DNA from: Arachis hypogaea
Taxonomy: Eukaryota > Streptophyta > Magnoliopsida > Fabales > Fabaceae
NCBI RefSeq assembly: GCF_003086295.3
Contig: NC_092053.1
Span: 117,634,445 to 117,698,444, forward strand
DNA: 64,000 nucleotides
Reading direction: 5' to 3'
A program made the position numbers and the translations under genes. Below the pieces are notes generated by a model. It had not been told where the DNA came from. It saw only the letters and a list, made by a program, of their open reading frames with translations, and searched no databases. Below are positions 47,266-60,112 of the stretch, piece after piece (position 1 is the first letter of the stretch; each line of letters opens with the position of its first letter).

Positions 47266-48459
47266 ATTCTTCAGCACCTAATTTGGGAATTTTTATTTTT
47301 TGATCATGTTGCATGATTTTCCATTAGCTTAGAGGAATTAAATTTGAAAAGATCAATGATGTTGAAGGAATTGATTTGGAACTAGAGGGAGATAGAAATA
47401 GGAAGGAAAAGGGGAGATCTGGAAAAATAGGATTTCCATCATTTTAAATTAATTAAAAATACCAAAAAATATTTTAGTTTGCCATGTCATTCTTTCAGTT
47501 ATCCAGCTAAGCATTTTCTATCAATGAAAATGGTAATGATTGATGTTTGGTCGTTTTTATCAAACTAAATAATGTTTTGGGGGCTATTTTATCGTTCACG
47601 TCTTTCAGTTTTTTACGTAAGTGTAAGAATCTTTTGGATACAATTTTGATAGTTTACTCACAAAGCATTCGAGCTTTTTTTTTTCAAAAAATAAAAGTCA
47701 AGACAAGGCAGAGGTGGATGGAGAGAAATTAGGAGATCTTAGAACCATTGGAAAAGGTAGGGCTGTTGACAATATCGACATTGGAGAAAAAGAAGTCGAC
47801 GCTAATGGTGCTGCCATAGAGATTTGAGGTGACAAGCCACTACCACTACAACTTTTCCCTCCTTCTCCTCCAGCGAGAGCTTTCATTTTCAAAACATGTG
47901 TCCCTCTTTCTTTCCAGACTCTCCCTTTGGTTTGATCTATTTCTTCAATTTCTCTCTTTTAGTCTCTTATCTGTATTATTGTTGTTGTTATTGGGTGCAT
48001 ATGTGGCAGTGGTGAAGTGCGAGGGGGTAGATAGGTGTAGTGGTAAAGTAAAATCCAATGTGGGTGGTGCAGTGTGGGAGTTAGTGTGGAGGTGAAGATG
48101 GTGCAATTATGATGAGGGTGGTAGAGTGACAAGGTCAATGGTGATGGGGATGAGGGGGAAGGGTGATGGGAATGGATTGGGTGGTGTACAATGGAAAAAG
48201 GGATAAGGCTTAGGTGGGTTGGGATGGAATTCGGGGGATCAGATTTTGGGTTTGGTAGGGTTTAGGGTTAAGGTTAGAATGGGTGATTAAGAAAAAATTG
48301 AAAAAAAAATTGACTAACAATTGACTGTGAAAAAACAAATTATACGAATAGAAATGAAAACTTATTTCAACCATTAGGAATAGAATTTAATCAAATTAAA
48401 GATTCAAATAATTTTAAAAAATTTAAAAAATGTCAACAACGAAAAGTATTCTTTCTTTA

Positions 48460-48630
48460 TTATTTATTTATCTAATATCTATTAGAGTAAATAACCTTTT
48501 TGAACCTAAAAAGATTACAATTTTGATAAAATAGATCCTAAAAAATGCGAATGACAAAATAATTATCTAAAAATATGTTTTGTTTGACGACGGTTAACTT
48601 TTTATGATTCAACTGCTAACAGTGTTTCAG

Positions 48631-48662
<32 letters not shown>

Positions 48663-48741
48663 TAGACCTTAGAGGTGAAGTGCTCAGTCCTCTATATTGA
48701 ACTGCTAACAGTGTTTTGGGAGTCATGGCAATTGTTGTTCA

Positions 48742-48795
<54 letters not shown>

Positions 48796-49330
48796 ACAAC
48801 CAATGGAAGAAGAAATGAATGATGAAAATGGATGAGAGATGGTGCAAATCATGGTTTTGAAAATGGATTCGGACCAAATGGTTGAATTGGTTCAATCGAA
48901 AATTAGTATCTAATTTGGTTCAATCACAAAGCAAAACCGTCATAATTTTGAACTGGTAGTGAACCAGAAAATCATCTAAAGCATATGAAACGAACTTAAC
49001 TAGAACTCAAACAGTCTTTGAATTGGATCAGAATGTAATTTTTGTATAAAAAAAGAAGAACAACAAAGTAAGAGAGATCGATCTGAGATTGATAGGCGGA
49101 TGTATATGGCGGATCACCAAACGTAACGGAGAAGGAGGCTGGGCAGAGGTAGACAAAGGAAAGAGACATAGCAAAAGGCAGAGTCAAAACAACATAATGA
49201 TAGCATGAGTGGCAGAAATAATGAGGAATGGCGAGGAAGAGCGTGGTGCAAGCAGAAACAAAGTGCGTGAGTGGGAAATAGAGTGAAAAGGAGCGACAGG
49301 AGAAACAAAGTTAAAAACATAAATTACGGT
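48460..49330. other. Intergenic stretch with two GA microsatellites
   Basis: (GA)n at about 48637-48662 and 48745-48792. Each is preceded by a copy of aactgctaacagtgttt (48611, 48701), so the interval is a short direct duplication. No gene seen. Confidence 0.7.
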
Positions 49331-52200
49331 TGGTATATTTTTACATACCAACCATTATAAAATAAAAAGTAAAAAATGAAATAAATAAAAAAAAATTATG
49401 AAATGAGTTTCTAAATAAGATTTTTAAATGATCAAGTTAGAATAAATAAGAATTGAACGGTTACAAATTTGGGAAAAAAATTTAGGGTAATGCTTATAAA
49501 AAAGTTATTGCATCGTTAATAAGAATTGAACACTTACAAAATTGAGATGAATGAACAATTTTGTAATAAAAATAGTATATAGTCTTTAGGAATTTTACTG
49601 TTGCAAGTCAAATTTTCTATCATAGAGTTGCATATAATTTTCAATATTGCTAATTTTATATTCGGCGAAATAACGTTATTTATGGGATATACATTGATTG
49701 GTAATAAAGCCAACGACGTCTTGATACATTATATACTATTGGTATCAACTTTTAATACAATTAAATATTTTAATCTTAAATGTAATCATTAAAATCAATT
49801 CCAGTAAAAGGAATAAAAAAGCGTGTGAACAGGTTGAAATTAAAATTGGTTATTTTCAATGACTAACGTAGAAAAAGGAATATTTTGAGCACTTTTGTCT
49901 CCCTAAGTTTTAGTTCTCAATTTTTTTTAGTAAACAACTAAGTCTTTCCCATACTCATCATTAACTTAGCAATCCAATAAGAAAGATTCTATGATGTTGA
50001 ATAAAGATCCATCTTCACATGTTGAAGGTAACGTGTCTCTATTAATGGGGAACGCGTGTATTCTTGAATATTTTTTTTTTTGTGCCCATCCGTGACAGTG
50101 GGTCACAAAACTTGCAGGTGTGGGTTCCTTTCTTTTCAGCATGTGTTTCCCAATAAGCATCATGAATTCATGATACATATTAAATTTATCTTGAATAAAT
50201 GCTAATGATTTCATTATAAACTTTTTTTTATTTGGAATATATTATTTAATATAGTAGTGCTTGAATATATTTTTTTTGGTTGTAGTAGGTCTTTTGGAAG
50301 CTAGACATATTGAATACCAAAAAAAATGAGTATACAATAATGAGCATAATAGTGGCTATGATGAATTGTACGAAGAACACATAACCGATGCAATGATAAA
50401 ATGAGTATAATAATAGGAAAAAAATTTGAATAGTTATGGTGTGCTTATATTTGTTAATAAATTATGAAGACGAATAGTGTTTAAAAAAATTAATGACGAT
50501 TTGTGTTTAAATGAAGATGATTACAATTTACAAAATTGATTTTTTTGAAAAATAATTGCATATTGTTGACTGAATTTGTTGATGAAGTCATGGGTATAAG
50601 CATAGGTTTGTGTTAGACAAGTACATAGGGATGCAATTGTAATGTACTGGTGAAGTTTTGTGGGTGTTATATTATTCATTAAGTGAATAATTGTTAGGGA
50701 TGAGTAAGGTTTACAAGGTATAATTTTAATATTGAATGTGAAGTGTTTAGTCTTTATGGTTTAGGGTTAATTGTTTAAGTTTAAAAGGTTTAAGGTCTAA
50801 GAGTTAACGTGTTTAAAGTTTACAATTTACGATTTACGGTTTAGAATGTAATATACTTTATTTAAGATATAGGGTTTTGTTGTAGTGTTAAGGGTTTTTG
50901 CTTTAGGGTTTGTTTATGATATCTGTTTAAGGGTTTAGAGTTTATCGCTAAGGGATTAGGCTTTACATTATAGGGTTTTTGTGTTTGTAGCTTTATGGTT
51001 TCGTGACTAGTCTTTAGGAGAATTATAGTTGCATTAAAATGACATGGTAAAAAGAGTCATGCTCTATTTTCCTTATATTGTCAAAGTAATATCTATAGTT
51101 TGCATTATGAAACTGTAGATTGGTGTATGTGTGTTGGAGTTGTATTCAATTGTAGATGTGGAATTGAAAATTTTGTAAAGTGTGAGGATTAAATCTAATT
51201 AAGTATTAATGGTTTTCGTTCGTTTATTATGTAGTTGCATTATAATGGATAGATAATTAGAGTGGAAGTTAGATTGGGAATAGTTAGTTCGTTACGTCAA
51301 CTATGTGCATGTGGCCCTAATTGTTCATTGGCAACTAATACATTGAACAAAGTTACGTTGTAACAGTTAATTGTGTTAATATTTTTTATTCATAATTTAC
51401 TTGTTAGTGGTTTTTTGTCATTGTCTTTGGAGTTTTATTAATACATCAAGATTACAATTTTTTTGTAAGATTTTATGCATTTTAGGGCCTGAGTTAATTA
51501 GTGATTCAGGGTTTGTTCGTTGATGTTAACAAGATTATTTATATGTTGGAGTATTGGATGTATGAAGTCGATGATAAGAAGATTCTTGTAACGTTTATCT
51601 TACTAAATTTTCTTAATGTTGAACATTATGATTGATGGAAGGTTCACTATTAAATTCCTAATGAGTGTGCTAAAAATGGTTTTCTGTGTTTGCACAAAAG
51701 TATATTAAATTGCAAGATGTAACCTAAATATAATAAATTTGTTTAAACTGTTTTGTGGTTAGAATACGATGAAAACTCTTGTTTTACACTGTACTCCTCA
51801 AAGAAAATCCTAAACCCTTTATCATAAGAAAACCTTATGAATTAAACCATACACCCTAAGTCAAATTATTGTTGTCTATGTGTGTAAAGTTTATTTTGAA
51901 ATCTCTATTGGTTTTGGTTTCATTGGGCAAAGCAGGTGGTCCTTATGATAGTGAATTAGGTAAAGTCTGTGTTGATAGCAATTGTGTTAGCATGTCTTAT
52001 CACATCAGTATCCAACTGATTTATCTCCTCTGACCAATTGAATTATCTTTTTGTAAGCCAGTTTAAATTTACTTATACTTATATACATCTAAATGTCATT
52101 GTTCAAAATTTAAAATTTTTGTTAGATATAACCATTAGGGGCACTCTTCAGTACAGATCAATTTTCGTACAGATATACAGATATTCTGTTTGGTTGTATC
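49331..52200. other. AT-rich intergenic DNA with degenerate telomere-like sequence
   Basis: No gene recognised. Between about 50755 and 51005, TTTAGGG-type words recur in one orientation (gtttagggttaa, gctttagggtttg, aagggtttagag, tatagggtttttg), resembling a decayed plant telomere-type tract. A minus-strand 82-codon ORF at 49966-50214 matches no family I know. Confidence 0.5.
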
Positions 52201-52233
52201 TCATTTTAACACATGTTACTTGGCTTCTGCAGA

Positions 52234-52389
52234 ATGAAAAAGGATGGCGACAGATTGTGGGCGCTCATGGGGAGTATCTCTGAGCTGAGGCGTTGGCTTG
52301 AACACCGAATGAGATTGCGTTGTAATGGGTTTCGTCTGTCCAGCTTCAGTATTTGGGCCTTATTGGTTGTTTGGCCTAGTTTTGACTAA
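52234..52389 (+). CDS. Possible small ORF or terminal exon, unrecognised
   Basis: ATG at 52234, TAA at 52387-52389, 51 codons, immediately preceded by cttggcttctgcag, which looks like a plant 3' splice acceptor. The peptide has an amphipathic start (SELRRWLEHRMRLR) and a hydrophobic C-terminus (FSIWALLVVW). It could be the last exon of a gene whose upstream exons I cannot see, or chance. I recognise no family. Confidence 0.2.
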   Translation: MKKDGDRLWALMGSISELRRWLEHRMRLRCNGFRLSSFSIWALLVVWPSFD

Positions 52390-52403
52390 GATAATTGGAT
52401 GAT

Positions 52404-52613
52404 ATGCTGGCAGGTATTGAGTTCACTCATCTCCTCTCCTCTCTTGATGCCCATTTTCTCACCCAGATACAATCTTGTCCCTCGAAGAAAACCCTAGCTC
52501 CCTCCGCCGAGTATGCCATCGATGTTGTTGTTACTGTCACTCTAATTGCCGCCGGTGCTTTTCTTGTATTAAGCCCGATCGGGCACGTCGTCTCATTCGC
52601 CAATTGCCAATAG
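52404..52613 (+). CDS. Possible small membrane protein ORF, unrecognised
   Basis: ATG 52404 to TAG 52611-52613, 69 codons. One strongly hydrophobic segment, VVVTVTLIAAGAFLVLSPIG, near the C-terminus could span a membrane. The surrounding ccctagctccctccgccga is GC-richer than its neighbours, as in genic DNA. No family recognised; chance ORF is a fair alternative. Confidence 0.22.
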   Translation: MLAGIEFTHLLSSLDAHFLTQIQSCPSKKTLAPSAEYAIDVVVTVTLIAAGAFLVLSPIGHVVSFANCQ

Positions 52614-52639
52614 CTTTGGAATTCTAGTGGAGTCGTCGT

Positions 52640-54680
52640 CATGGAACCGCTCTTGGTGCTTAGTCGCGTTGGTTCCAGCTGGAACTTTTGAGAGTGTCGT
52701 ATCGTAGGAGTCGTTGGTCTATGAATTCTGGAAAAATAATTGTGGTAGAAAGTTACTTCTTGTGCATTTTGGGGAAATTGCTTATTGTGTGACTGAATGG
52801 ATAGGTAGATGAAATTACGAAAATTCTCGGATTTGTTTACTGAACCAGGAATTGAGCTTGAATTTTTAAGCCTATATTGTTGGCATGTGTTATGCTTGAT
52901 TTCCTTTGTAATTATGTTAACTCAGTATGGTGTAGCATGTTTAATGGTATAGAATTTAGATGGTGAGTTAACAATCAATAATAATCATTTAGTGTGAATT
53001 TTAATTGTGTCTAACTAGTGTGAGTTGCCGATTAGGTGTTAATATAGGAACATAGGAAATGGGATGCTGGTGTTGTAGTGCTGGCTTTAACTATAGTTTG
53101 TTAGATTATGGTAGTATTCCTATATTGGTGAGTATGTATTTGGATGGTAATTTATCTCTATTCTCCTTTCTTTTTGGTTCTGGCACTTGTCAACCTTAGT
53201 TGTTAAATATGTCTCTGCAACACTGTTAAATATGTTAAGCAAAAAAAAATAGGGAATTTTGTTTTTTAAATAGACCTAGATGATGACCTTAAGTACAGGC
53301 TAAAAAGCTGGTGATATCAAGCAAGTGAAATGAAAGCATGGTAAATTAGATTGATCCAACCCAAATAACTATTATTAGAATCAAAATGGATAAAAAACAT
53401 AAGGATTTATCTATCATGTGTCCTAAGGGTACATGGTAAGATTACAAAATAAGAAAGTTTTCATTAAAATTTTTTTTTATGCATTTGTTTTGTATTCATT
53501 AAATAAAAATATTTAAACCTTTTTATTAGTAGTAAGTTTATCATAAGGGTACATATTAGCTAAATCTAAAAAATAAATTCAAATTAATACCCTGCAAACT
53601 GTTAACATTTACGTGAAATTTTGTTACATTCGAAAATAAAAAACACACATTACCTAAAAAAAAAAAACACGTATTATTCAACTAATCAATTTTTGATACC
53701 CAATTACCTATAACCACCAAATGCAAGGCCCACAAAAAACGAATCCAACCTCTCCACCCGTTCTATCCTATGTTCTGTTCACTTAGCCACTTTTCCAAGA
53801 GTCAGTGCAAACATGCCACCTCAACTAGCCCCTGCAATTCCCCTGTTCTGTCTGAGAACAATGTCAGCGACCCAAGTTTACAGAACACGTGTCATACTTA
53901 TGAGAGAGCAGAAGAAATATCTGTAACTCTTTACAAACATACATCTTTATAATAGAATTGGCCTAACTATTATTTAAACAATAATTTTTTAATCAAAATT
54001 ATGAATATTTTTAGATTAAATAAATACTTTGTAAGAAAGGGTGATTTGGATTCAAATAATAATATTTGTTAAATTATATTGTTTTTTTTTTTAATAAAAA
54101 GTTATCATTCTAGCATATATTTTGTATTTGCAATTAGAAGTGATAAAAAACAAATTTGTTTTAGTGAATTAATACCCCTATTTGTTGTTATCTAAAAGAA
54201 TATTGTGTTCAATTATAAAATATTTATAAATATTGTTATTCATGCTTATGTCTAAAACAAATATATATATATATATATATATCTTTATTAATGTTTTGAA
54301 AGAAAATATATCTAAAGTATATTATCACTTAGGTATAATAAGCTTAATGTAATTTCAAGATAAAATATATCAATTAATTATAATAAACTGAATGTAACTT
54401 TAAAATAAACATGATTAGAATAAGTTAAGAAAACTTGATGTATTGAGAAATTAAAAAGATTATAAAATGCTAGTTTTTTTTTTTAAATTATTGTAATTTG
54501 TAAAATAAATTCATTATATTTTTATAATTTGGTTTAAGTAACTAAGGCTAGCGAGATGGTTAGCATTAATTATAATGAACCCAATTAATTTCTTGAATAA
54601 TAATTGAATAACTCATAGGGTACTTAATCCCTTGTTTATGAGAGGATTCAGTAGAAATCACCTATATATATATATATATA
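52640..54680. other. AT-rich intergenic DNA
   Basis: No gene or element recognised. (TA)n runs occur at about 54262-54282 and 54662-54680; the second directly abuts the LTR start at 54681. Confidence 0.6.
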
Positions 54681-56331
54681 TGATGAGCGGATAATTTATA
54701 CATTTTTTGGCATTATTTTTACATAGTTTTTAGTATGATTTAGTTAGTTTTTAGTATATTTTTATTAGTTTTTAATAAAAAATTACATTTCTGGACTTTA
54801 CTATGAGTTTGTGTGTTTTTCTGTAATTTCAGGTATTTTCTGGCTGAAATTGAGGGACTTGAGCAAAAATCAGATTCAGAGGTTGAAGAAGGACTGCAGA
54901 TGCTGCTGGATTCTGACCTCCCTGCACTCAAAGTGGATTTTCTGGAGCTATAGAACTCCAAATGGCGCGCTATCAATTGCGTTGAAAAGTAGACATCCAG
55001 GGCTTTCCAGAAATATATAATAGTCCATACTTTGCCCGAGTTTAGACGATGCAAACTGGCGTTCAACGCCAGTTCCATGTTGCATTCTGGAGTTAAACGC
55101 CAGAAACAGGTTGCAAAGTGGAGTTAAACGCCAGAAATAGGTTACAAACTGGCGTTCAACTCCAAGAGAAGCCTCTACACGTGTAAAGCTCAATGCTCAG
55201 TCCAAGCACACACCAAGTGGGCCCCAGAAGTGGATTTCTGCATCATTTACTCATTTTTGTAAACCCTAGTAACTAGTCTGATATAAATAGGACCTTTTAC
55301 TATTGTATTAGACATCTTTGATCAGTTTTATGCTATCTTAGACCTTTATAGGGGCTGGCCACTCGGCCATGCCTGGACCTTGTCCTTATGTATTTTCAAC
55401 GGTAGAGTTTCTACACACCATAGATTAAGGTGTGGAGCTCTGCTGTTCCTCATGAATTAATACAAAGTACTATTGTTTTTCTATTCAATTCAAGCTTATT
55501 CCGATTCTAAGATATTCATTCGCACTTCAATATGAATGTGATGATCGTGATAGTCATCATCATTCCCAACCTATGAACGCGTGCCTGACAACCACTTCCG
55601 TTCTACCTTAGATTGAATGAATATCTCTGGGATTCCTTAATCAGAGTCTTCGTGGTATAAGTTAGAATCCATGGACGGCCATTCTTGAGATCCGAAAAGT
55701 CTAAACCTTGTCTGTGGTATCCGAGTAGGATCTGGGAAGGGATGGCTGCGACGAGCTTCAAACTCGTGAGTGCTGGGCGTAGTGACAGACGCAAAAGGAT
55801 CAATGGATCCTATTCCAGTATGATCGAGAACCGATAGATGATTAGCCATGCAGTGATAGCGCATTGGACTATTTTCACTGAGAGGACATGATGTAGCCAT
55901 TGACAACGGTGACGCCTAACATACAGCTTGCCATAGAAAGGAGTATGAATGATTGGATGAAGACAATAGGAAAGCAGAGGTTCAGGAGGAACAAGCATCT
56001 TCATACGCTTATCTGAAACTCTCACCAATGAATTACATAAGTATCTCTATCTTTAATTTACGTTTTATTTATATTTTAATTATATTTTAATTATCAAATA
56101 TCCATAACCATATGAATCTGCCTGACTGAGATTTGCAAGATGACCATAGCTTGCTTCAAGCCGACAATCTCCGTGGGATCGACCCTTACTCACGTAAGGT
56201 TTATTACTTGGACGACCCAGTGCACTTGCTGGTTAGTTGTGCGAAGTTGTGACAAAGAACTAAGGTTATGAACGTGTGTATTAAGTTTTTAGCGCCGTTA
56301 CCAAGGAATGAACCGTCACGATTTCTGCGCA
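54681..56331 (+). repeat. 5' LTR of the Athila-like element
   Basis: Begins TGATGAGCGGATAATTTATA, identical to the start of the second copy at 63310 for the first 20 bp, and ends near TTTCTGCGCA. A TATAAATAG box lies at about 55282-55290, followed by conserved sequence. Palindrome cluster D (CTGGCGTTCAACGCCAG at 55056-55072 and related units to 55165) lies upstream of that box. The end is inferred from the primer site, because the 3' end of the second LTR is out of view. Confidence 0.85.
55056..55165. repeat. Palindrome cluster D in the LTR (CTGGCGTTCAACGCCAG)
   Basis: Units: CTGGCGTTCAACGCCAG, then two CTGGAGTTAAACGCCAG-like units joined by AAACAGGTTGCAAAG, then ACTGGCGTTCAACTCCAAG. The equivalent stretch in the 3' LTR (63684-63765) lacks one 31-bp unit. 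Confidence 0.9.
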
Positions 56332-56340
56332 CCAAGTTTT

Positions 56341-56358
56341 TGGCGCCGTTGCCGGGGA
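56341..56358 (+). other. Primer-binding site (tRNA-Asp type)
   Basis: TGGCGCCGTTGCCGGGGA, 9 nt after the proposed LTR end. This is the primer site known from Athila/Calypso-type plant elements, complementary to the 3' end of tRNA-Asp. A diverged copy (agcgccgttaccaagga) sits 50 bp upstream inside the LTR. Confidence 0.88.
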
Positions 56359-56359
56359 T

Positions 56360-57900
56360 TGTTCGAGTTTGGACAACTGACGGTTCATCTTGTTGCTCAG
56401 ATTAGGTAATTTTATTTTATTTTTAAGCTTTTTTATTTCTTATTTTTGAAAATAATACAAAAAAAAATTTCTTCTTTTTCATTTTTCCCAAAATAATTTT
56501 CGAGAAAAAACAAAAAAATTCTTATAAAATCATAAAAACCAAAAATTTTATGTTTCTTTTTTGAGTCTAGTGTCAATTTGTAAGTTTGGTGTCAATTGCA
56601 TCTTTTTAATTTTTCTTAAAAATTTTCGAAAATTCATGCATGTGTTCTTCATGATCTTCAAGTTGTTCTTGATAATTTTCTATGTTTGATCTTTAATTTT
56701 TCTTGTTTTGTGTCTTTTCTTGTTTTTCATATGCATTTTCAATTTGTTAGTGTCTAAATATTAAAAATTTCTAAGTTTGGTGTCTTGCATGTTTTCTTTT
56801 CTTAAAAATTTTCAAAAATAAGTTCTTGGTGTTCATCTTGACATTCAAAGTGTTCTTGGTGTTTATCTTGACATTCATAGTGTTCTTGCATGCATCATTT
56901 GTTTTGATCCAAAACTTTCATGCATTGAGTCTTTTTATTGTTTTTCTCTCTCATCATTAAAAATTCAAAAAAAAAATCTTTCCCTTGTTTCACTCATAAA
57001 TTTCGAAAATTTGAGTTGACTTTTTCAAAACTTTTTGAAATTTAGTTGTTTCTTATGAGTCAAGTCAAATTTTCAATTTAAAAATTCTATCTTTTTCAGA
57101 TCTTTTTCATTTTTCTTTCATAATTTTCGAAAATTTTTAAAATCAATTTTCAAAATCTCTTTCTTATTTTTATTTCATAATTTCAAAACCTTTACTAACA
57201 ATTAATGTGATTGATTCAAAAATTTTTAAGTTTGTTACTTGCCTAGTAAGAAAGGTGCAATCTTTAAACTCTAGAATAATACCTTTCTAGCTTCTTGTTA
57301 GTCAAGTAATCAACTTTGATTTCAAAAATCAAATCTTTTCAAATTTCTTTTTCAAAATCAATTTCAAAATCTTTTCCAACTTCTTTTCTAACTTCTTATC
57401 TTTTCAAAAATTGATTTTCAAATCTTTTTCAATTAACTACTTGACTTTTTGTTTGATTTTAAAAGTTTACTATTTCAATCATATCTTTTTCAAAACTACC
57501 TAACTAATTCTATCTCTAATTTTCGAAAATCCCTTCCCTCTTTTTCAAAATTCCTTTTTAAATTAACTAATTGTTTTAAATTTAATTTAATTTGATTCAA
57601 TTTTCCTTTCTTAATTTTCGAACTTTAATTTTTATTTTTTATTTTAAATTCAATTTAAAAACAAAAATACTTTTATTTTAATTTATTTAATTTTCGAATT
57701 TCTCTTCTCCTCATCTCTTTCTAATTATTTATTCATCTACTAACACCCCTCTTTCACCCAAGAATTCGAACTCATTCATCTCCCTTGTGTTTGGATTCTT
57801 ATCTTTTCCTTCCTCCATTATTCTCTTCTTATACTTACATAAGGAATCTCTATACTGTGACATAGAGGATTCCTCTTCTTTTCTGTTTTCTTCTTTTTCA
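56360..57900 (+). other. Leader between primer site and gag, AT-rich
   Basis: About 1.5 kb of T-rich, noncoding leader with many attttcgaaaattt words. Two copies of TAAGTTTGGTGT lie at 56581 and 56772. No ORF. Confidence 0.7.
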
Positions 57901-57901
57901 T

Positions 57902-60097
57902 ATGAGCAGGAACAAGGATAAGAACATTCTTGTTGAAGTTGAACCTGAACCTGAAAGGACTCTGAAGAGGAAGCTAAGGGAAGCTAAAGCACAACTCTCT
58001 GGAGAAAATCTGACAGAAATTTTCGAAAAAGAAGGAGACATGGCCGAAAATAATAACAATGCAAGGAAGATGCTTGGTGACTTTACTGCACCTAATTCCA
58101 ATTTACATGGAAGAAGCATCTCAATCCCTACCATTGGAGCAAACAATTTTGAGCTGAAACCTCAAGTAGTTTCTCTGATGCAACAGAATTGCAAGTTTTA
58201 TGGACTTCCATCCGAAGATCCCTTTCAGTTCTTAACTGAATTCTTGTAGATCTGTGATACTGTTAAGACCAATGGGTTTGATCCCGAGGTCTACAGGCTT
58301 ATGCTTTTCCCATTTGCTGTAAGAGACAGAGCTAGAATATGGTTGGACTCTTAACCTAAAGACAGCCTGAACTCTTGGGATAAGCTGGTCACGACTTTCT
58401 TAGCCAAGTTCTTTCCTCCTCAAAAGCTTAGCAAGCTTAGAGTGGATGTTCAAACCTTCAGACAGAAGGAAGGTGAATCCCTCTATGAAGCTTGGGAGAG
58501 ATACAAGGAACTGACCAAAAAGTGTCCTTCTGATATGCTTTTAGAATGGACCATCTTGGATATATTCTATGATGGTCTGTCTGAATTATCAAAGATGTCA
58601 TTGGACCATTCTGCAGGTGGATCCATTCACCTAAAGAAAACGCCTGCAGAAGCTCAGGAACTCATTGACATGGTTGTAAATAACCAGTTCATGTACACTT
58701 CTGAAAGGAATCCTGTGAGTAATGGGACGCCTCAGAGGAAGGGAGTTCTTGAAATTGATACTCTAAATGCCATATTGGCTCAGAATAAAATATTGACTCA
58801 ACAAGTCAATATGATCTCTCAGAGTCTGAATGGATTGAAGGAATCATCCAATAGTACTAAAGAGGCATCTTCTGAAGAAGAAGCTTATGATCCTGAGAAT
58901 CCTGCAATAGCAGAGGTGAATTACATGGGTGAACCCTATGGAAACACCTATAATCCCTCATGGAGAAATCATCCAAATTTCTCATGGAAGGATCAACAAA
59001 AGCCTCAACAAGGCTTTAATAATGGTGGAAGAAACAGGTTTAGCAATAGCAAGCCTTTTCCATCATCCACTCAGCAACAGACAGAGAATTCTTAGCAGAA
59101 TCCATTTAGCTTAGCAAATATAGTCTCTGATCTATCTAAGACCACTGTAAGTTTCATGAATGAAACAAGGTCCTCCATTAGAAATTTGGAGGCACAAGTG
59201 GGCCAGCTGAGTAAAAGAGTCACTAAAACTCCTCCTAGTACTCTCCCAAGCAATACAGAAGAAAATCCAAAGAGAGAGTGCAAGGCCATTGATTTAACCA
59301 TCATGGCCGAACCTACAAGGGAGGAGGAGGACGTTAATCCTAGTGAGGAAGACCTCCTGGGACGTCCAGTGACCAATAAGGAGTTTCCCTTCGAGGAACC
59401 AAAGGAATCTGAGTCTCAATTAGAGACCATAGAGATTCCATTGAACCTCCTTCTGCCCTTCATGAGCTCTGATGAGTATTCGTCCTCTGAAGAGGATGAA
59501 GAAATTACCGAAGAGCAAGTTGCTAAGTACCTTGGTGCAATCATGAAGCTGAATGCCAAATTATTTGGTAATGAGACTTGGGAAGATAAACCTCCCTTGC
59601 TCACCAATGAACTGAATGCATTGGATAGGCAGAAATTACCTCAAAAGAAACAGGATCTTGGCAAATTCTTAATACCCTGTACCATAGGCACCATGACCTT
59701 TGAGAAGGCTCTGTGTGACCTGGGGTCAGGAATAAACTTAATGCCACTCTCTGTAATGGAGAAACTTGGGATCTTTGAGGTGCAAGCAGCCAGAATCTCA
59801 TTAGAGATGGCAGACAACTCAAGAAAACAGGCTTATGGACAAGTAGAGGACGTGTTAGTAAAGGCTGAAGGCCTTTACATCCCTGCTGATTTCATAATCC
59901 TAGACACTGGGAAGGAAAAGGATGAATCCATCATCCTTGGAAGACCTTTCCTAGCCACAGCAAGAGTTGTGATTGATGTGGACAGAGGAGAGTTAGTCCT
60001 TCAACTGAATGAGGACAACCTTGTGTTTAAAACTCAAGGATCTCCTTCGTTAACCATGGAGAGGAAGCATGAAAAGCTTCTCTCACTGCAGAGTTAA
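57902..60097 (+). pseudogene. gag-protease ORF of the Athila-like element, three in-frame stops
   Basis: One continuous reading frame of about 731 codons interrupted by stops at 58247-58249 (TAG), 58352-58354 (TAA) and 59093-59095 (TAG), with no frameshift. The middle carries the retrotransposon gag core (FRQKEGESLYEAWERYKELT), and a later Asn/Gln-rich stretch lies near 58980-59090. The last third is an aspartic protease: CDLGSGINLMPLSVMEKLG (active-site D in a DLGS context) and ILGRPFLATA. No zinc knuckle is evident. The frame ends at 60097 with no polymerase after it. Inactive as it stands; stops are left unrepaired here. Confidence 0.88.
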
Positions 60098-60112
60098 CCA
60101 AAGCCCCCACAG

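Larger units (their letters stand above)
44077..47661. mobile_element. TIR element nested in the previous foldback
   Basis: Ends GAATAAACTACGAAAACGAT and (inverted) GTGAGTAAACTATCAAAATT; the arms extend through gatagaaaatgct-type sequence. A 7-bp duplication aaagcat flanks it (44070-44076, 47662-47668). The interior to 45240 is CT-rich with low-complexity ORFs that I do not believe; from 45253 an LTR-like element fills it. Confidence 0.65.
43600..48460. mobile_element. Foldback element enclosing later insertions
   Basis: Left arm tttaaattctttaaaattat...tagtcaactgttagtcaatt (43625-43760) and the following ccaaaccctaaa-type stretch appear inverted at 48050-48430 (gactaacaattgactgtg...). Ends are approximate and no TSD was found. 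The arms surround the element at 44077-47661. Confidence 0.6.

Noticed and set aside
49966..50214. 82-codon minus-strand ORF, briefly considered as a SIN3-type PAH fragment
   Set aside because: Resemblance limited to a few residues; key hydrophobic spacing and the GFNxFLP ending are missing.
54740..55193. Minus-strand ORFs repeated at 63369-63791
   Set aside because: Same ORF in both LTRs; retained because the LTRs are similar, not because it codes.
55603..56028. Minus-strand ORFs of 66-89 codons in the LTR
   Set aside because: No family resemblance and in antisense of LTR sequence.
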